Positions 23,240 through 33,796 of a stretch of DNA of 64,000 bases are shown in pieces. The stretch comes from Gracilariopsis chorda (lineage: Eukaryota > Rhodophyta > Florideophyceae > Gracilariales > Gracilariaceae). A model generated the notes under the pieces. The model saw only the letters and a list, made by a program, of their open reading frames with translations, did not search any database and was not told where the DNA came from. The position numbers were made by a program, and so were the translations under genes. The DNA lies in the NCBI GenBank assembly GCA_003194525.1, contig NBIV01000018.1:468145-532144 (forward strand), in the 5' to 3' direction. Each line of letters starts with the position of its first letter. The first letter of the stretch is position 1.

Positions 23240-23400
23240 TGACTCAAGTAGACGACCAATCAGTTGGTATGAGTAAAGAGCTCACTGTTAGAGTGAAGCT
23301 CTCGTTGGTTCCAGTCATCGACAGTGTGTCGGTCTTATTCTGGAAAAGGAGTTCAGTACCATTCTACTCCAGCCTTTACTATCTTACAGTGTCAAAGCGG
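23240..23400 (+). repeat. LINE 3'-tail repeat, copy C
   Basis: This stretch shares the segments gagtgaagctct, gttccagtcatcgacagtgtg and cagtaccattc with copy B at 19404-19575, in the same order and orientation. No LINE coding sequence is attached, so it would be a strongly 5'-truncated insertion. Confidence 0.6.
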
Positions 23401-23725
23401 AGAGAACAGGATGCTCACGGCACATCACAGGCAAGCACGAGCCACCACGCCGAAGAATGCACAACCTTGGCAAACACTGAAAAGTTTGCATAAACATGCA
23501 AATGAATACATTCCTATTAGAGGAATAAAGTTTGCGCTATCCCTATTACAGTATCGCTGTGCCCCACATCCCAAAGCTCGTCATCCTGGATGTTGCCAGA
23601 AAAGGTTAAATCCACTTCCGGATACTATGTACTAAGATATCTCTAAGATACGGGTAACCTTTTAACCCTGCTGCCTTGCGACTGGATATGAGAGTAATTA
23701 CACTTGTTCAACGGCACTACATTTC

Positions 23726-23782
23726 GCCGCGCTGCAAAATTGTGACATGCAGACTCTGCATGTCACAATTTTGCAGCGCGGC
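23726..23782. repeat. Perfect 27-bp inverted repeat with a 3-nt loop
   Basis: The left arm is 23726-23752 (starts gccgcgctgcaaaattg), the loop is act at 23753-23755, and the right arm is 23756-23782. All 27 positions are complementary and pairing stops abruptly at both outer edges. It lies in non-coding DNA 436 bp upstream of the hydrolase start at 24218. Confidence 0.97.
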
Positions 23783-24217
23783 AGAGCTGTAACTGATATC
23801 TTAAGGCTAACTTACCGCGTGGGCCATCGATACAAGCCGTGACCTGAACCCAATCAGAAAGATAGACTTACACCGCATCTCACCAATAAGAACCCATCAA
23901 GTAGCTTAAGCGCAAAGTCCATGTCATGGAAAAAGTGTGTGGCCCAAGCAGCATTTCCCTCCCTCTCAGCTCACGTTATTTTGCAGCGTCCCAAACTATG
24001 ACTATGTAATATGCATCCACACATAGCCGTCTTCAACGGTCTTGGGCCTCACCCACGCGCCCGGTTCTCTGTTTCAGAAATAGTGTTTCTCTGCCAACGT
24101 GTTGAAGACAGCGTCTTCGCACTACCGGACTCAAGAAACACCTCCGATATTCATTTCTGGCCGTTTGAACACACCTGAGACTTGCGTTCCAAAACAGCAT
24201 CGAACGCAATCACCACG

Positions 24218-25216
24218 ATGAAACTCGCATCGCTGCTTGTTTTGTCCCTCTTCACCACACCTCTTGCCGCCACCTTCTCCATATCATCCATCCTGAACAC
24301 CTACTTTCCGTGCACAGCGCTTTCTCTCATTCAATCGTCATGGGAGACAACCTACTTCGAACCAACAATACTCCCCCCTCCTCAGCAGAAAGCAAGCGCC
24401 ACAATCGCCGCGAGACGTGCTGAAGCCGCTTTTGTTAATTTCACATGCGATACCGCGGTTTCAAGCTCGCACGTTTTCCGATGTAATCCCAATGGCTTCT
24501 CATTTGAGCTCATCAAGAAGAAACCAAAAGCTACTATACTCTTCCTTCACGGCTTCATCAGACCCTCACAGGCTGCTTTCTATATTCCTGCGCTCACTGC
24601 ACTGCTTTCCAGCTCCAGCAAATTGTACGAATCCATTCGAATTGAAGTTCCTCTGGCTCCATTACGGCAAACCACACTTAACCCACCAAGACAGCCAATC
24701 ATCCCGACGTCACTTGCATGGTTAAATATTTTGCCGGAGGGTGATGACCGTTTTAGCTTGTATCGAGCATCGCAGCGCGTAGAACGATTGGTTCTTTCCC
24801 AAGGTTGTCGTTTCGGACATTCACCAAGAAAAGTTTTGCTTGCTGGGCACTCGTTAGGCGGATTCACCTCCCTTGAGTTTGCTCTTTCCACCGATACACT
24901 GTTGGGTGGGGTCATAGCGATCAGCTCCTTACTACCGCGCATTCAGGATTATACTCTTCCCCCGGAATCTCGTCCGTTCAATACAAGACTCAGAGGTTAT
25001 AACATCACGCTCATCCATGGGACACTGGATGAAACTGTTCCAGTCATTTCCGGACAAGCAACTGCACAGATCTTGAAGCCCATCTCCACGGTACTTGGTT
25101 TTGGACTTGAATTCGTTCCTCTGGAAGGTTTAGACCACTCGAATACATTGATACGGTCTCCTCTGTTTTACGCAAATATTAACCGTGCTGTTGCCCAAGC
25201 GTTTTCTGATCTTTGA
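24218..25216 (+). CDS. Secreted alpha/beta hydrolase of the phospholipase/carboxylesterase (acyl-protein thioesterase-like) family
   Basis: The product is 332 residues from the ATG at 24218; the frame begins 12 codons earlier but only with TTG. Residues 1-18 form a signal peptide (MKLASLLVLSLFTTPLAA), so the enzyme enters the secretory pathway. The oxyanion strand reads ILFLHGF, the nucleophile elbow GHSLGGF (Ser near residue 210), the acid is probably Asp in HGTLDETVP and the base His in GLDHSNT. The order and the HGTxDxxVP segment resemble carboxylesterases related to acyl-protein thioesterases. The likely reaction is hydrolysis of a carboxylic or thioester bond; the substrate is unknown. 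No intron was found. Confidence 0.8.
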   Translation: MKLASLLVLSLFTTPLAATFSISSILNTYFPCTALSLIQSSWETTYFEPTILPPPQQKASATIAARRAEAAFVNFTCDTAVSSSHVFRCNPNGFSFELIKKKPKATILFLHGFIRPSQAAFYIPALTALLSSSSKLYESIRIEVPLAPLRQTTLNPPRQPIIPTSLAWLNILPEGDDRFSLYRASQRVERLVLSQGCRFGHSPRKVLLAGHSLGGFTSLEFALSTDTLLGGVIAISSLLPRIQDYTLPPESRPFNTRLRGYNITLIHGTLDETVPVISGQATAQILKPISTVLGFGLEFVPLEGLDHSNTLIRSPLFYANINRAVAQAFSDL

Positions 25217-26438
25217 ATGCGTTTACGCTATACAGAAAGATGCCACCATCACATTCCCTCGGGATCGAGAAAGCTACGTGCTGCCCCTTACCATGAAACC
25301 CACTTTGACCCAACCCCTAAAGCGTAGCTCTATACATCTTGTTCTCCAATACAGCTCTTGTTTCTCGGAGTTGACATAAACAAAGAAAGACTATTTCAGG
25401 TATATTCTTCAGTCATTGGCTTGTCATGAAAATAGGCATATTGATATTACACAAGAGCGAGAAGGCCAATGTGATGGAGAGATAATTGAAATATAAGAAC
25501 GGAGGCACGAGGTATTAAAGGGTTACCCTTGGTACTGGAAGGTACACATATGGCCGGAATTTGTGCAGACCCTTTTTGACGCAGGGGCGTATTTGTGACG
25601 GACTATTTTGCCATAATACGGAATGTCATTGACTACTTTGACAATAGTGGTCATCATCCTATTTTTTGATTGTTATTGAAAGTTTCTGACTCCAATTTTG
25701 GAAAAATATTGACTAGTGACTGCTTCATGTGGCAAGATAGTTAATCACAAACACCCCAGACTTCACGTAACTCTTAACCGTGTTCTGGAACAAGAATCAA
25801 AGCAGCCAGAATTACAAAAAAACCCACATAAAGTGTCAAAAATGTGTTGAACAAAACTGAAAGAGTAACAGATAATAGGCTGTCTTTGGTACCGCTGGTA
25901 GTAGTACAGTACCAACAGTACCAAGGGTATGTAATAAATTGTGATTTGGAATTGCTTACGAATATCGCGGTTCTGAAAGTTTGACTGACATACACGTGTA
26001 TCGTCTTTACTGGCAGTTTCCAGCATTTGCATGAAGGAAAAAAAGTGTTCTATCCGCTGCATGGGCAAACGCCACGGTAACAACAAGACCCCTTCCTCCA
26101 AGTTTCCTCCAATTATATAAGGAATTTTTTTGAGCTTTATACCTTGACTCATGTAGCACCATGATTCTTCCGAGCTAGTTGCGCAATAACCCATTATCTC
26201 TCCAAAGACGGTCAAGATGATTCGTTGAGTATTAATTGCTCTTTTCATTACAAAGCTCTGTGATTCCACCTGAGAAAAAAGCTGATTTGTAAGCCAACTC
26301 ATGGGGTGTCATAAAAATTGTTCTCAATTCCAGTACTAAATCCCGATCTATTCCTCCGTGGATTGTTGGCTCCAACAAAATGCTATGTAGTACACGTACA
26401 CTGTTAGTTCCAAACAAAAAAATGGGACTCCTTCTGAC
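25217..26438. other. Intergenic with a MITE
   Basis: Apart from the element at 25582-25759, the stretch holds a minus-strand frame at 25763-26302 with no recognisable domain, judged probably chance. The region is AT-rich. Confidence 0.4.
25582..25759. mobile_element. MITE-like element, copy 2 (178 bp, terminal inverted repeats)
   Basis: The left end caggggcgtatttgtgacgg continues with actattttgcc. The reverse complement of the right end begins ctggggtgtttgtgattaac and continues with tatcttgcc. The inverted repeats are about 30 bp and imperfect. The first 60 bp closely match copy 1 (10992-11099), and catgtggcaa recurs before the right end; copy 1 lacks about 70 bp of the middle. The 8 bp on either side (ttttgacg and acttcacg) agree at five positions, weakly suggesting an eroded 8-bp target duplication. 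Confidence 0.75.
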
Positions 26439-26839
26439 ATAAATACCGTGTCGGAATCGATTGCAGCCGGGCGGGGGTTGGTGCATCAGCCCCCGCCCAG
26501 TGGGAAGCTCAGCGAGGATGGGTGTGGGAGTTGGGGGTTCGATTCCCAGGGAGTCGAAAACCGTAAACTGCACTCATCACTCGCTTGGAATTGGAAGCAG
26601 GGTTGGGGAGTGATGCCCCTGGTCCTTGGATACGGGGCACTAATCCCCCCGGTCCTAAAAGAAGATGAAGATGAAGATGAAGAGGGTTGGGGAGTGACGA
26701 CCCCAGTCCTAGGATACGGGGCATTAATACCCCCGGTCCTGAATGGAAACTGGGGCTCGGGGGGTTGATGCCCCCAGTCCTTGGAGTACCGAGGGAGTGG
26801 CGCCCCTCGGATCCTAAATTTTGTTTTTCGTTTTTTTCT
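26439..26839 (+). mobile_element. tRNA-headed SINE, copy 1 (401 bp)
   Basis: The element is nearly identical to 33398-33796 (about four differences in 400 bp). Its head contains ggttcgattcc at 26537-26547, a perfect RNA polymerase III box B, and a weak box A-like tggtgcatcag about 60 bp upstream. The body is built from two related units of about 56 bp, each running ggttggggagtga...ggatacggggca...ccccccggtcct, separated by a gaagat repeat, plus a partial third unit. It ends in ttttgtttttcgttttttt, a T-rich tail that could also end pol III transcription. It has no coding capacity; frames reading through it are by-products of the GGGG/CCCC pattern. Confidence 0.8.
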
Positions 26840-26919
26840 GGTAAATCATTTATTTGTATTTTATTTCTGATTTCCTGTGTACTAGAGTCACGTATGGATG
26901 TCGCGCGCCATCTACGGTC

Positions 26920-27228
26920 ATGAGCAGCCCCTGTACTCATGTCAAGGATGCCTTAGGACTAAGGCCCACAGCAGAGCTAGTGGAACTCCTCTCTTCTCTC
27001 CCCATCGTCCAAAAGAATATCCCTTTGGACGTCGAACCCTTTCCAAGGGTAATGGAACGTTTGCGAGAAAAATGGCAGCGATTCGAAATTCCTTCTCACA
27101 GACGTAGTCTACCACGCAAGTTGGACAAGGAGGACATCGGTGAGCACGATTTCGAGCATATAGAGACTGCTCATGCCTGTTCGATGCCAAGATTGGTTTC
27201 AGTCAATTCCAATCCTCAACGACCTTGA
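26920..27228 (+). CDS. Possible small protein, 102 residues, unrecognised
   Basis: This frame starts with ATG 80 bp after the SINE. The composition is protein-like, with an amphipathic stretch (TAELVELLSSLP) and a basic segment (MERLREKWQRF). No domain or homologue is recognised and there is no supporting context, so it could be chance. Confidence 0.2.
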   Translation: MSSPCTHVKDALGLRPTAELVELLSSLPIVQKNIPLDVEPFPRVMERLREKWQRFEIPSHRRSLPRKLDKEDIGEHDFEHIETAHACSMPRLVSVNSNPQRP

Positions 27229-27596
27229 CCGCACACATTTAGCGCAGATTCGCTGGTGACAAAGCTAGGATGCCAATACTGTTGGCGCTCATAACCAAAA
27301 AGTTTCTCCCGCTATCCAGAACGTTTGTAACTTCAACTTTCAAGCACACTGCATCTCGAACGCAAGCAAAGAAACCGATACTTATATCTTTTTATGCGCG
27401 CGCCAAGCCATCCCCTGACCCGGAAAGCTCAGTTTTCGATTGGTATACACATCCTACATCCGCTACTCATTCGCAGAAGAAGGTCGGGATAATCTCACAT
27501 ATGCAGAGCATCCGCTACCAGACCAAACGAATACGTATTCCTGCTCCCATGCGTACCGCAAAACTGCACTTACGTACACTCGATTCCAGTCCAATT

Positions 27597-28055
27597 CTAA
27601 AACACAAGCTTTCTCACAACACGGGCAATCCCAGAATCCGCTAAGATTTTCCGAGCACGACCTTTCTTCTGCACAGAGGTTTCATTGCCACCCACCCAGT
27701 TAGAGCTGCTCTCGCTTTCTTGTTCTCCGGCTTTGCTCCGTGTTACCGGTTTGCTGCGCCCAGTTGGCACAGCGGAACATCGGGCTTCTTTTATATCAGA
27801 ATCATCAGTCTGTCCAGCAAAGCTCGTCACGCTCATCTCCTGCACCCTCTTGTGAGCTCTCGGTTTCCAGAGGACTGAACGACGTGTCCTACGCTTTTTT
27901 GTTATACCCGCCCGTGGTTTTTGAACAGAAGCAAAGCCTTCAGGCTTCTCGCTGGCCCACCACGTGCTCACAGAGCGGAGGGCTCGTCCGTATCGAGAAC
28001 GACGTGGTTCCTTTTTCCTCGGTGCCATCAGCCTGACATCCATCGAAGGGGGCAT
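27597..28055 (-). CDS. Possible small basic protein, 152 residues, unrecognised
   Basis: This frame runs from an ATG at 28053-28055, with a second Met at residue 10 (MAPRKKEPRRSR). It is rich in Arg, Lys and Ser, with no membrane span and no known domain. Basic clusters would suit a nuclear or nucleolar protein. The composition is more orderly than in neighbouring random frames, but nothing else supports it. Confidence 0.3.
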   Translation of the reverse strand: MPPSMDVRLMAPRKKEPRRSRYGRALRSVSTWWASEKPEGFASVQKPRAGITKKRRTRRSVLWKPRAHKRVQEMSVTSFAGQTDDSDIKEARCSAVPTGRSKPVTRSKAGEQESESSSNWVGGNETSVQKKGRARKILADSGIARVVRKLVF

Positions 28056-28696
28056 CCTTGTGATGTGGTTGTCCTGCCTCCCTCGGTATCGAATACCGCA
28101 GTCGTCGAAACAGACTGGGTTGTGATATCCTATAACCAGATGGAGCGCTTTCTTGGTTGCGAATGCTCAGCTGATGGTCGAGGCCACTTCCAGGCTATTG
28201 ATTCCTCCAAAGAACGCGCCGCTCTTTATTATCGTCTCTTTGTAACGGTGCGCTCATTGAAGAAGACGACAGTTATCGTCGTCAGAACCGTTACAGCGCA
28301 GTGTGCGGTTTCTCAAGCCCCGAGGGTTAGAGACAAGAAGGCGCAGTGCTGGTGGACATCTAGAAATCTTATACCATAGACCACTTAATATCAGTGCGTT
28401 AGTCGTTCTCTATTAGCATTCAGATCTATCTAAGGGTAGAGATGATGGGCTCATATTGCGCATCACTCGTGGAGAACTATACGTGAATCTACCGTCCCTG
28501 GAACAAATACGGCTGTGCCGAGTTCTGCAGACGTTAGTGGAAGCGAAACGACTGAGTACAAGCTTTGTGGACCTCAAGATAGTCATAGGTGCCAAACACG
28601 TTACTCGCAGGACGTTGCAGAGCTCTTATCGATTATGAGTGAGCGCTGGAATTTTGATGTTTGTTGTCGGGGTTTCTGGACATTGTGAAGTTAACC

Positions 28697-28716
28697 GAGA
28701 GAGAGAGAGAGAGAGA
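28697..28716. repeat. (GA)n microsatellite
   Basis: An uninterrupted run of about ten GA dinucleotides; a similar run occurs 450 bp downstream. Confidence 0.9.
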
Positions 28717-29153
28717 ATCTAACCGAAACGGGCTTGTAGAAAAGCTGACGAAGCCAGGGCTTTCTATACCTCTTGATGAAGAAGAACGTGAATCGCTAGA
28801 CTTCTTGGAAGTACGGTAGAGCCCCAAGGTTAGTCTGTCCGGTTCGCCATCCATTGATCAGTTCCCAAAATCACTGGTTGAAGAAGTTGCGGAACAGCTC
28901 TCTCTCTCTCCCTCCCTCTCAAGTGTTTCTTGGTGGTCCTACTGGGCTTTGCCCAATTTCGACCTATGTGCGGAAGAGAAATAGTTTTGTCCGCTATTAA
29001 GAGCCCTGGCATAGATTTGAAACCACGGTTGATCAGTGTGTCATGAGGTGCAGGGGGCGCTCGAAGTCCGGGCAGAGATCTTGTCGCCTTCAGTAGAACG
29101 CCAAGGGCTTGAAGTCACAGCGATCCAAATGACCGGCAACGTTGGAACACTTG

Positions 29154-29179
<26 letters not shown>
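29154..29179. repeat. (GA)n microsatellite
   Basis: An uninterrupted run of about thirteen GA dinucleotides that then continues as a purine-rich stretch (aaagagggagaag). Confidence 0.9.
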
Positions 29180-29184
<5 letters not shown>

Positions 29185-29422
29185 GGAGAAGTGCTTTGGT
29201 GAGGGATTCGATCACGGTTTCGGAATTAGTAGCGTAAGCCCACACAACAACTGAGAACGAAGCCCACCAAATATGACAAGGGGTTTAAAGCAAAAGAGCC
29301 AAGGTAAATAGCATCAGAGTGGAAACCTTGTGCTTATGCATCATCGTTCATGATAAGCGCAGCGGCGGGGAAATGCGTTTAGTAACAGTGATGTGGAAAT
29401 CAGGGTGAAATGGATGTGCGAT

Positions 29423-32400
29423 CTACCGCATCAAACCTCTTCTGGCTCGGACCCTCTTTCCTGCACGTTCACTCCGCATTCTCAGGACCGCTTGCTTTCC
29501 AGCCCGCGTTTGAACCAGAGGCTCGATAACGGTACCTACCGTCTTCGACACCCTGGGCTTGACCACCTCTTCAAATCTTCCGCCTGCCATCAACTCCTTA
29601 CAAATAGGTGTGCGTACCTCCATTTCCCATTCTTCTCTCTTCGCAAATGGGAATGGAACCTGGGCCATCGTTAGTTGCGCCGCTTGCTTAATCCGTCGCT
29701 GGTCTAGAATCACATGATTCAGCTTCGCATCCTTCCGCGCTTTTACGGCGTTCTTCCGCGCTTCTTGAAGTCTCTGTCTTGCCGCCCGGGCAAATGCGCT
29801 TTCGCTCTTCTTAGGCTTCACCCCCGCCCCATCCCACTTTCCCCATCCCGGAAGAACTTCCGCCTGTAGATCTTTCGCTTCCGGCAGTCCAGCCTCAACT
29901 TCCTCCATTTTTGCCGACATGAAGTCGTCTTCTTCTGCGCCACCTGCGCCAGCAAAGGCTTCGGCGACCTGCTTCATCCGTTCGATAGTCTTGGTCTCAT
30001 CCTCAACGGGTCGTCTCTTCTTGCTCTTTTCTATCTCCCTTTCCTTATCTAGCTTCTGCTTCGAGTGCTTAGACTTGGACCGTTTTCGGCTGCCAGAGCC
30101 ATCTTGCTGCAGCCAGGGGTTGTTCGGGGGTTTCGTTCCATCCAAACTTGACCGTGTCTCATCGACCTCCCCGTTCTCTGCATGAGCCGTACTTCTAACA
30201 CGCTTTCTTTTGTTCTTGCTCGTACTCTTGACGGCCGTCGTCTCATCCCGACTTTCTGAGACTTTCACGGCATCGGTTTTGCTATGTCTTGGTTCCGCAG
30301 ATGTTTCCCCTTGTGAGCGCCGTATGACTTGCTTCAGCAGCCCAACACGGTCCTGGTCACGTGTTTGTGCACCAAGAGCAGTACCCGATTGGGCTTCGGG
30401 AGTATTCGCGATTCTTAGTACCGTTTGATTGGAACTCTGCGAAACGGATATGACGCCGTCTTTGGTTATCTTTGAAGGCGCTTTCTCTTTCACATGCCTT
30501 TCTATAGGTGTTTGATTAACCTTTTGCTTGCCTCTGGAGGATTGCGATGCCGTTTGAATGTGCTGTTTCTCGATGGAAGTTTCATCAAGACCGACACCGT
30601 GCGAGTCCCTTGTTCCACAACTCTCTTCTTCATCCAAGTCTTCTGATGCTTTGAGTTCCTTAATCCTACCAGAACTTTTACCCCGCAGCCAAGGGTTGTT
30701 GTCGACGCTGAGTCTGCCGCTCAGTTTAGAAGTGAAGCCAGACGGACGGTTGGCTTTCTGCAACACCTCTTGTATGTCATCCAGAGTATCTCCAGGGATG
30801 GCCTTACCTTCTTCAATTGCATTCCCCGATTCAACATATGCTTCTTCGACATGCTTCTGTAACTCGTCGATGGCCTCATCGTCATCGTGGTCACTATTTT
30901 CTTGCAGGCCCGGTTGTCGACGCTCCTCCGAGCCCGCATTGTCAGGCACTGCAGTAAACCGTTCTTCTCTGTTGAAGAACTGTCTTCCTTTCATCCTTAC
31001 TTCGTCATCACTATCATATTGTTCGCCGCCTGTCTTCATTTCTTTGAGTAATGCAAGGGCCTCTTTTCTTTGCCGTTCCTGCGCGGCTTGCATGAATCGC
31101 ATACCCATGATACCCTTCTGCTTCTTCGGTGCCTCGTTTTGAAGCAACTCTGTCTGGATATCGTTCAGCTGTTTCTGTAACGCCTCTTCCGTCTCTTCTC
31201 CATCTTCGCCATCCGATTCATCACTGTCATTGGTAACGCCTTGCTTTTTCTTCAGCTCATCGTGAAGGCGTAGCTGCTCTTCAATGGCCGCCCTTGTATT
31301 AAGGTTGCGTTTCGTTTCTCCCCTTTTCAGTTGTCGTCGTACCCATTTGGAGGTATTCTTGTGTCGCAAAGTCATACGTTCTTCTGCTCGTTCACGCTCT
31401 GCCTTCATAAGGGCTTCTTCTTCCTCCTCACTGTCCATCATCCCGACCAATTTCTCCCGTTCCTTCTTCATAACTCGTCGAAACTTCTTGCTCTTGATTC
31501 TCTTGATACGCTTCATCTTCCGTTCATAATGGAACATCAGCGAGCGCATCTTCGCCATTTGTCTCCGTCGCTCTAGTACTTCTTCCTTCGTAACTTCTGA
31601 AACGCCAAGATCATCAATGGCCTTCTCTTCTCCATGCCGCACTTGCTTCTCGCTGGCAACGCCTGCTTCAACCAAAATCTTCTGAATCTCATCCTCATAC
31701 TGATTCATAGGCTGAAAGTTACCGGCAATGTCACTGGTATTCCTTCCCACTCGAACGCCCTCGCCGTTGAGCGGGAATACCAATCGCTTCGCCCTACGGT
31801 TACTCTTCACAGCATCATTCCACTTATCCGAAACGAGCTGTTTAACCTGATCGTATGCAGCGGCTCTCTCAATCCTACCCTGTACGGGAGCGGGTAGAGG
31901 AACGGAAAGTTCTTTCTTGCCATGAGTGTGCAGACGTGCCACTTTCTTTTCGAGTTCAGCCATAGCTCGGCCCTTATCTCCATCGCCGGTCTTTCCCAAA
32001 GCATTCAACATACGTTGCATCATTTCTTTCTGAGTAATTTCTTCATCGCCCGGAGCGGCGTGGATGTTCTCTTCGCCAACGACTGGGTCCACAACCCGGG
32101 CCTCGCGAAGGCGACGCTTGTCAAGGTCGCGCCTCTTTGTAGCAGCAAAGGCGACCTCGGCGAGCTTTTCTTCATCGGCATCAGAAGCCTCTTCGTCAGC
32201 ATCGAGGATATCTTCTTGTGGGTCTTCAGATTCATTGTCGGAGTACGCCGGCATAAGTTTCTTTGCGGTTTCTGAGACCGTTTGATGATTCACCTGTGGC
32301 TTGGAAGAGAGCATTTCAGATAGAAGCAAGCCCCCTCATTTTCATCGTCGCTAAGGGCATCTTCTTGCTCAGAATCCGCCTTGGTTTCCGTTTCTCGACT

Positions 32401-32520
32401 GGTTGCTTTGGAAGGATAGTCAGCTGAAGATATAGATGCGATGTCGGAGTCTATTTCTTCATCAGAGGATCCCCTGGGAATACGAAAACGCGGGTCTTCT
32501 TCGCTCTCAGCGTCGGACAT
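29423..32520 (-). CDS. UTP14: U3 snoRNP / SSU-processome protein UTP14, with an apparent one-base frameshift near the N-terminus
   Basis: UTP14 is a nucleolar component of the small-subunit processome that activates the DEAH helicase Dhr1 in 18S rRNA maturation. The main frame (29423-32329, 968 residues) shows the family pattern: acidic and basic low-complexity tracts, the MTLRHKNTSKWVRRQL core, a FFNREERF segment, several NPWL motifs, VLPGWGKWDGAG and the C-terminal QVPFPFAKREEWE block. The N-terminus is in another frame: MSDAESEEDPRFRIPRGSSD starts at the ATG at 32518-32520 and runs into the main frame. Adding one G:C pair in the run of five at 32331-32335 fuses them into about 1032 residues, somewhat longer than yeast or human UTP14. 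No intron with GT/AG ends fits. It could be a sequence error or a real lesion. Confidence 0.9.
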
Positions 32521-33397
32521 TTTGAAATGATGTGTTCGTTACAAAAAAAGGACGCAGAACTCCTTCAGTACAATTGTCTTCTTGCTCTCAGAAGCAGTGC
32601 AACAAGCTCATTCCCATTCTCAGCTCAGTACGAAGGAGGTTGAAGCGGTTACCCGGTGACAGTGTGCAAGAAGTACGAAGTGCAATAGTCGTCTAGGGCC
32701 CATCCATCCCATTCGAATACTGTGCTCTTCTTCGAAGATCAAACTCTGGGCGTCGTCGGTGGCGCGAGAGGCAAAGCTACAAGGGAATCAAATTACATTC
32801 GTAAAAACAAATTGTAAAACTATCTATTTATATATCCACAGAAGAAAGCACACCGTTTACGGATACACATTAAATACTCGTCCACGTGCACGTATGTACC
32901 AGGCTGACACAGTGTCGGTAAGACAGGAAACTGCTCGGACCTGTGGTCCAGAGCTAGATCGAGGAACTCTGCATATCCACTTTGGTAGACATTCATCCCA
33001 TTTCTATATAATAAACTCTGCAAATTCATTACAACGCACAAATTATGGAGGAAAGGATTTCATTCATGTCATTTTGTGGCTTCTCTTTAGACGTACTTTT
33101 GAACAAAAAAGCATACTCTAATTCTGAAGCAAGATATTGCTAAGATAAGATTATCTCGAAACGTGTGGCTACCTTCAAAAACGTAAAGACAACTAAAGCT
33201 TCAAGTTTTACAATTACATTTCTTCTTCTCCACTCACTCATTCACAAACTTCTTTCATTAAAACATATTGCGTTTCAATACGCCGTTTCCTTCCAATTCT
33301 CCTCCTCTTGCGTGTATAAAGCTTTGAATTCGTGAAAGAGACGAAAGATTATTACTGAAATGACGAAAGAACATACGTAATATGCTAACTGCTCGCT
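32521..33397. other. Intergenic, no gene seen
   Basis: This is the 5' flank of UTP14, turning AT-rich toward the SINE. No coding or repeat signal was recognised apart from the SINE boundary at its right edge. Confidence 0.5.
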
Positions 33398-33796
33398 ATA
33401 AATACCGTGTTGGAATCGATTGCAGCCGGGCGGGGGTTGGTGCATCAGCCCCCGCCCAGTGGGAAGCTCAGCGAGGATGGGTGTGGGAGTTGGTGGTTCG
33501 ATTCCCAGGGAGTCGAAAACCGTAAACTGCACTCATCACTCGCTTGGAATTGGAAGCAGGGTTGGGGAGTGATGCCCCTGGTCCTTGGATACGGGGCACT
33601 AATCCCCCCGGTCCTAAAAGAAGATGAAGATGAAGATGAAGAGGGTTGGGGAGTGACGACCCCAGTCCTAGGATACGGGGCATTAATACCCCCGGTCCTG
33701 AATGGAAACTGGGGCTCGGGGGTTGATGCCCCAGTCCTTGGAGTACCGAGGGAGTGGCGCCCCTCGGATCCTAAATTTTGTTTTTCGTTTTTTTCT
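33398..33796 (+). mobile_element. tRNA-headed SINE, copy 2 (399 bp)
   Basis: This is the second copy of the element at 26439-26839, in the same orientation and about 6.96 kb away. Differences are a c/t change near the start, g/t just before box B, and two one-base deletions in G or C runs near the 3' end. Box B ggttcgattcc is intact. The flanks are unrelated to those of copy 1, so this is two insertions, not a segmental duplication. Confidence 0.8.

Larger units (their letters stand above)
21876..24217. other. Intergenic 2.3 kb with repeats
   Basis: The GC-rich 21.88-22.36 kb part upstream of the methyltransferase holds short minus-strand frames (for example 21878-22216) of unclear meaning, probably 5' leader. 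Further right are a 9-bp stem hairpin near 23037-23056, LINE-tail copy C at 23240-23400 and the perfect hairpin at 23726-23782. No gene is supported. Confidence 0.45.
28056..29422. other. Intergenic with purine microsatellites
   Basis: The stretch contains two GA runs (28697-28716 and 29154-29179) and a CT-rich tract near 28900-28920. No coding region is supported. It is the 3' flank of UTP14. Confidence 0.5.

Noticed and set aside
26439-26839. Paired open frames on both strands within the SINE (also in the second copy)
   Set aside because: They follow the GGGG/CCCC pattern of the repeat and occur in both copies only because the DNA is nearly identical; no protein features.
32290-32520. Separate 76-residue gene upstream of UTP14
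   Set aside because: Its sequence is the acidic N-terminus expected for UTP14, and one extra base joins it to the main frame.
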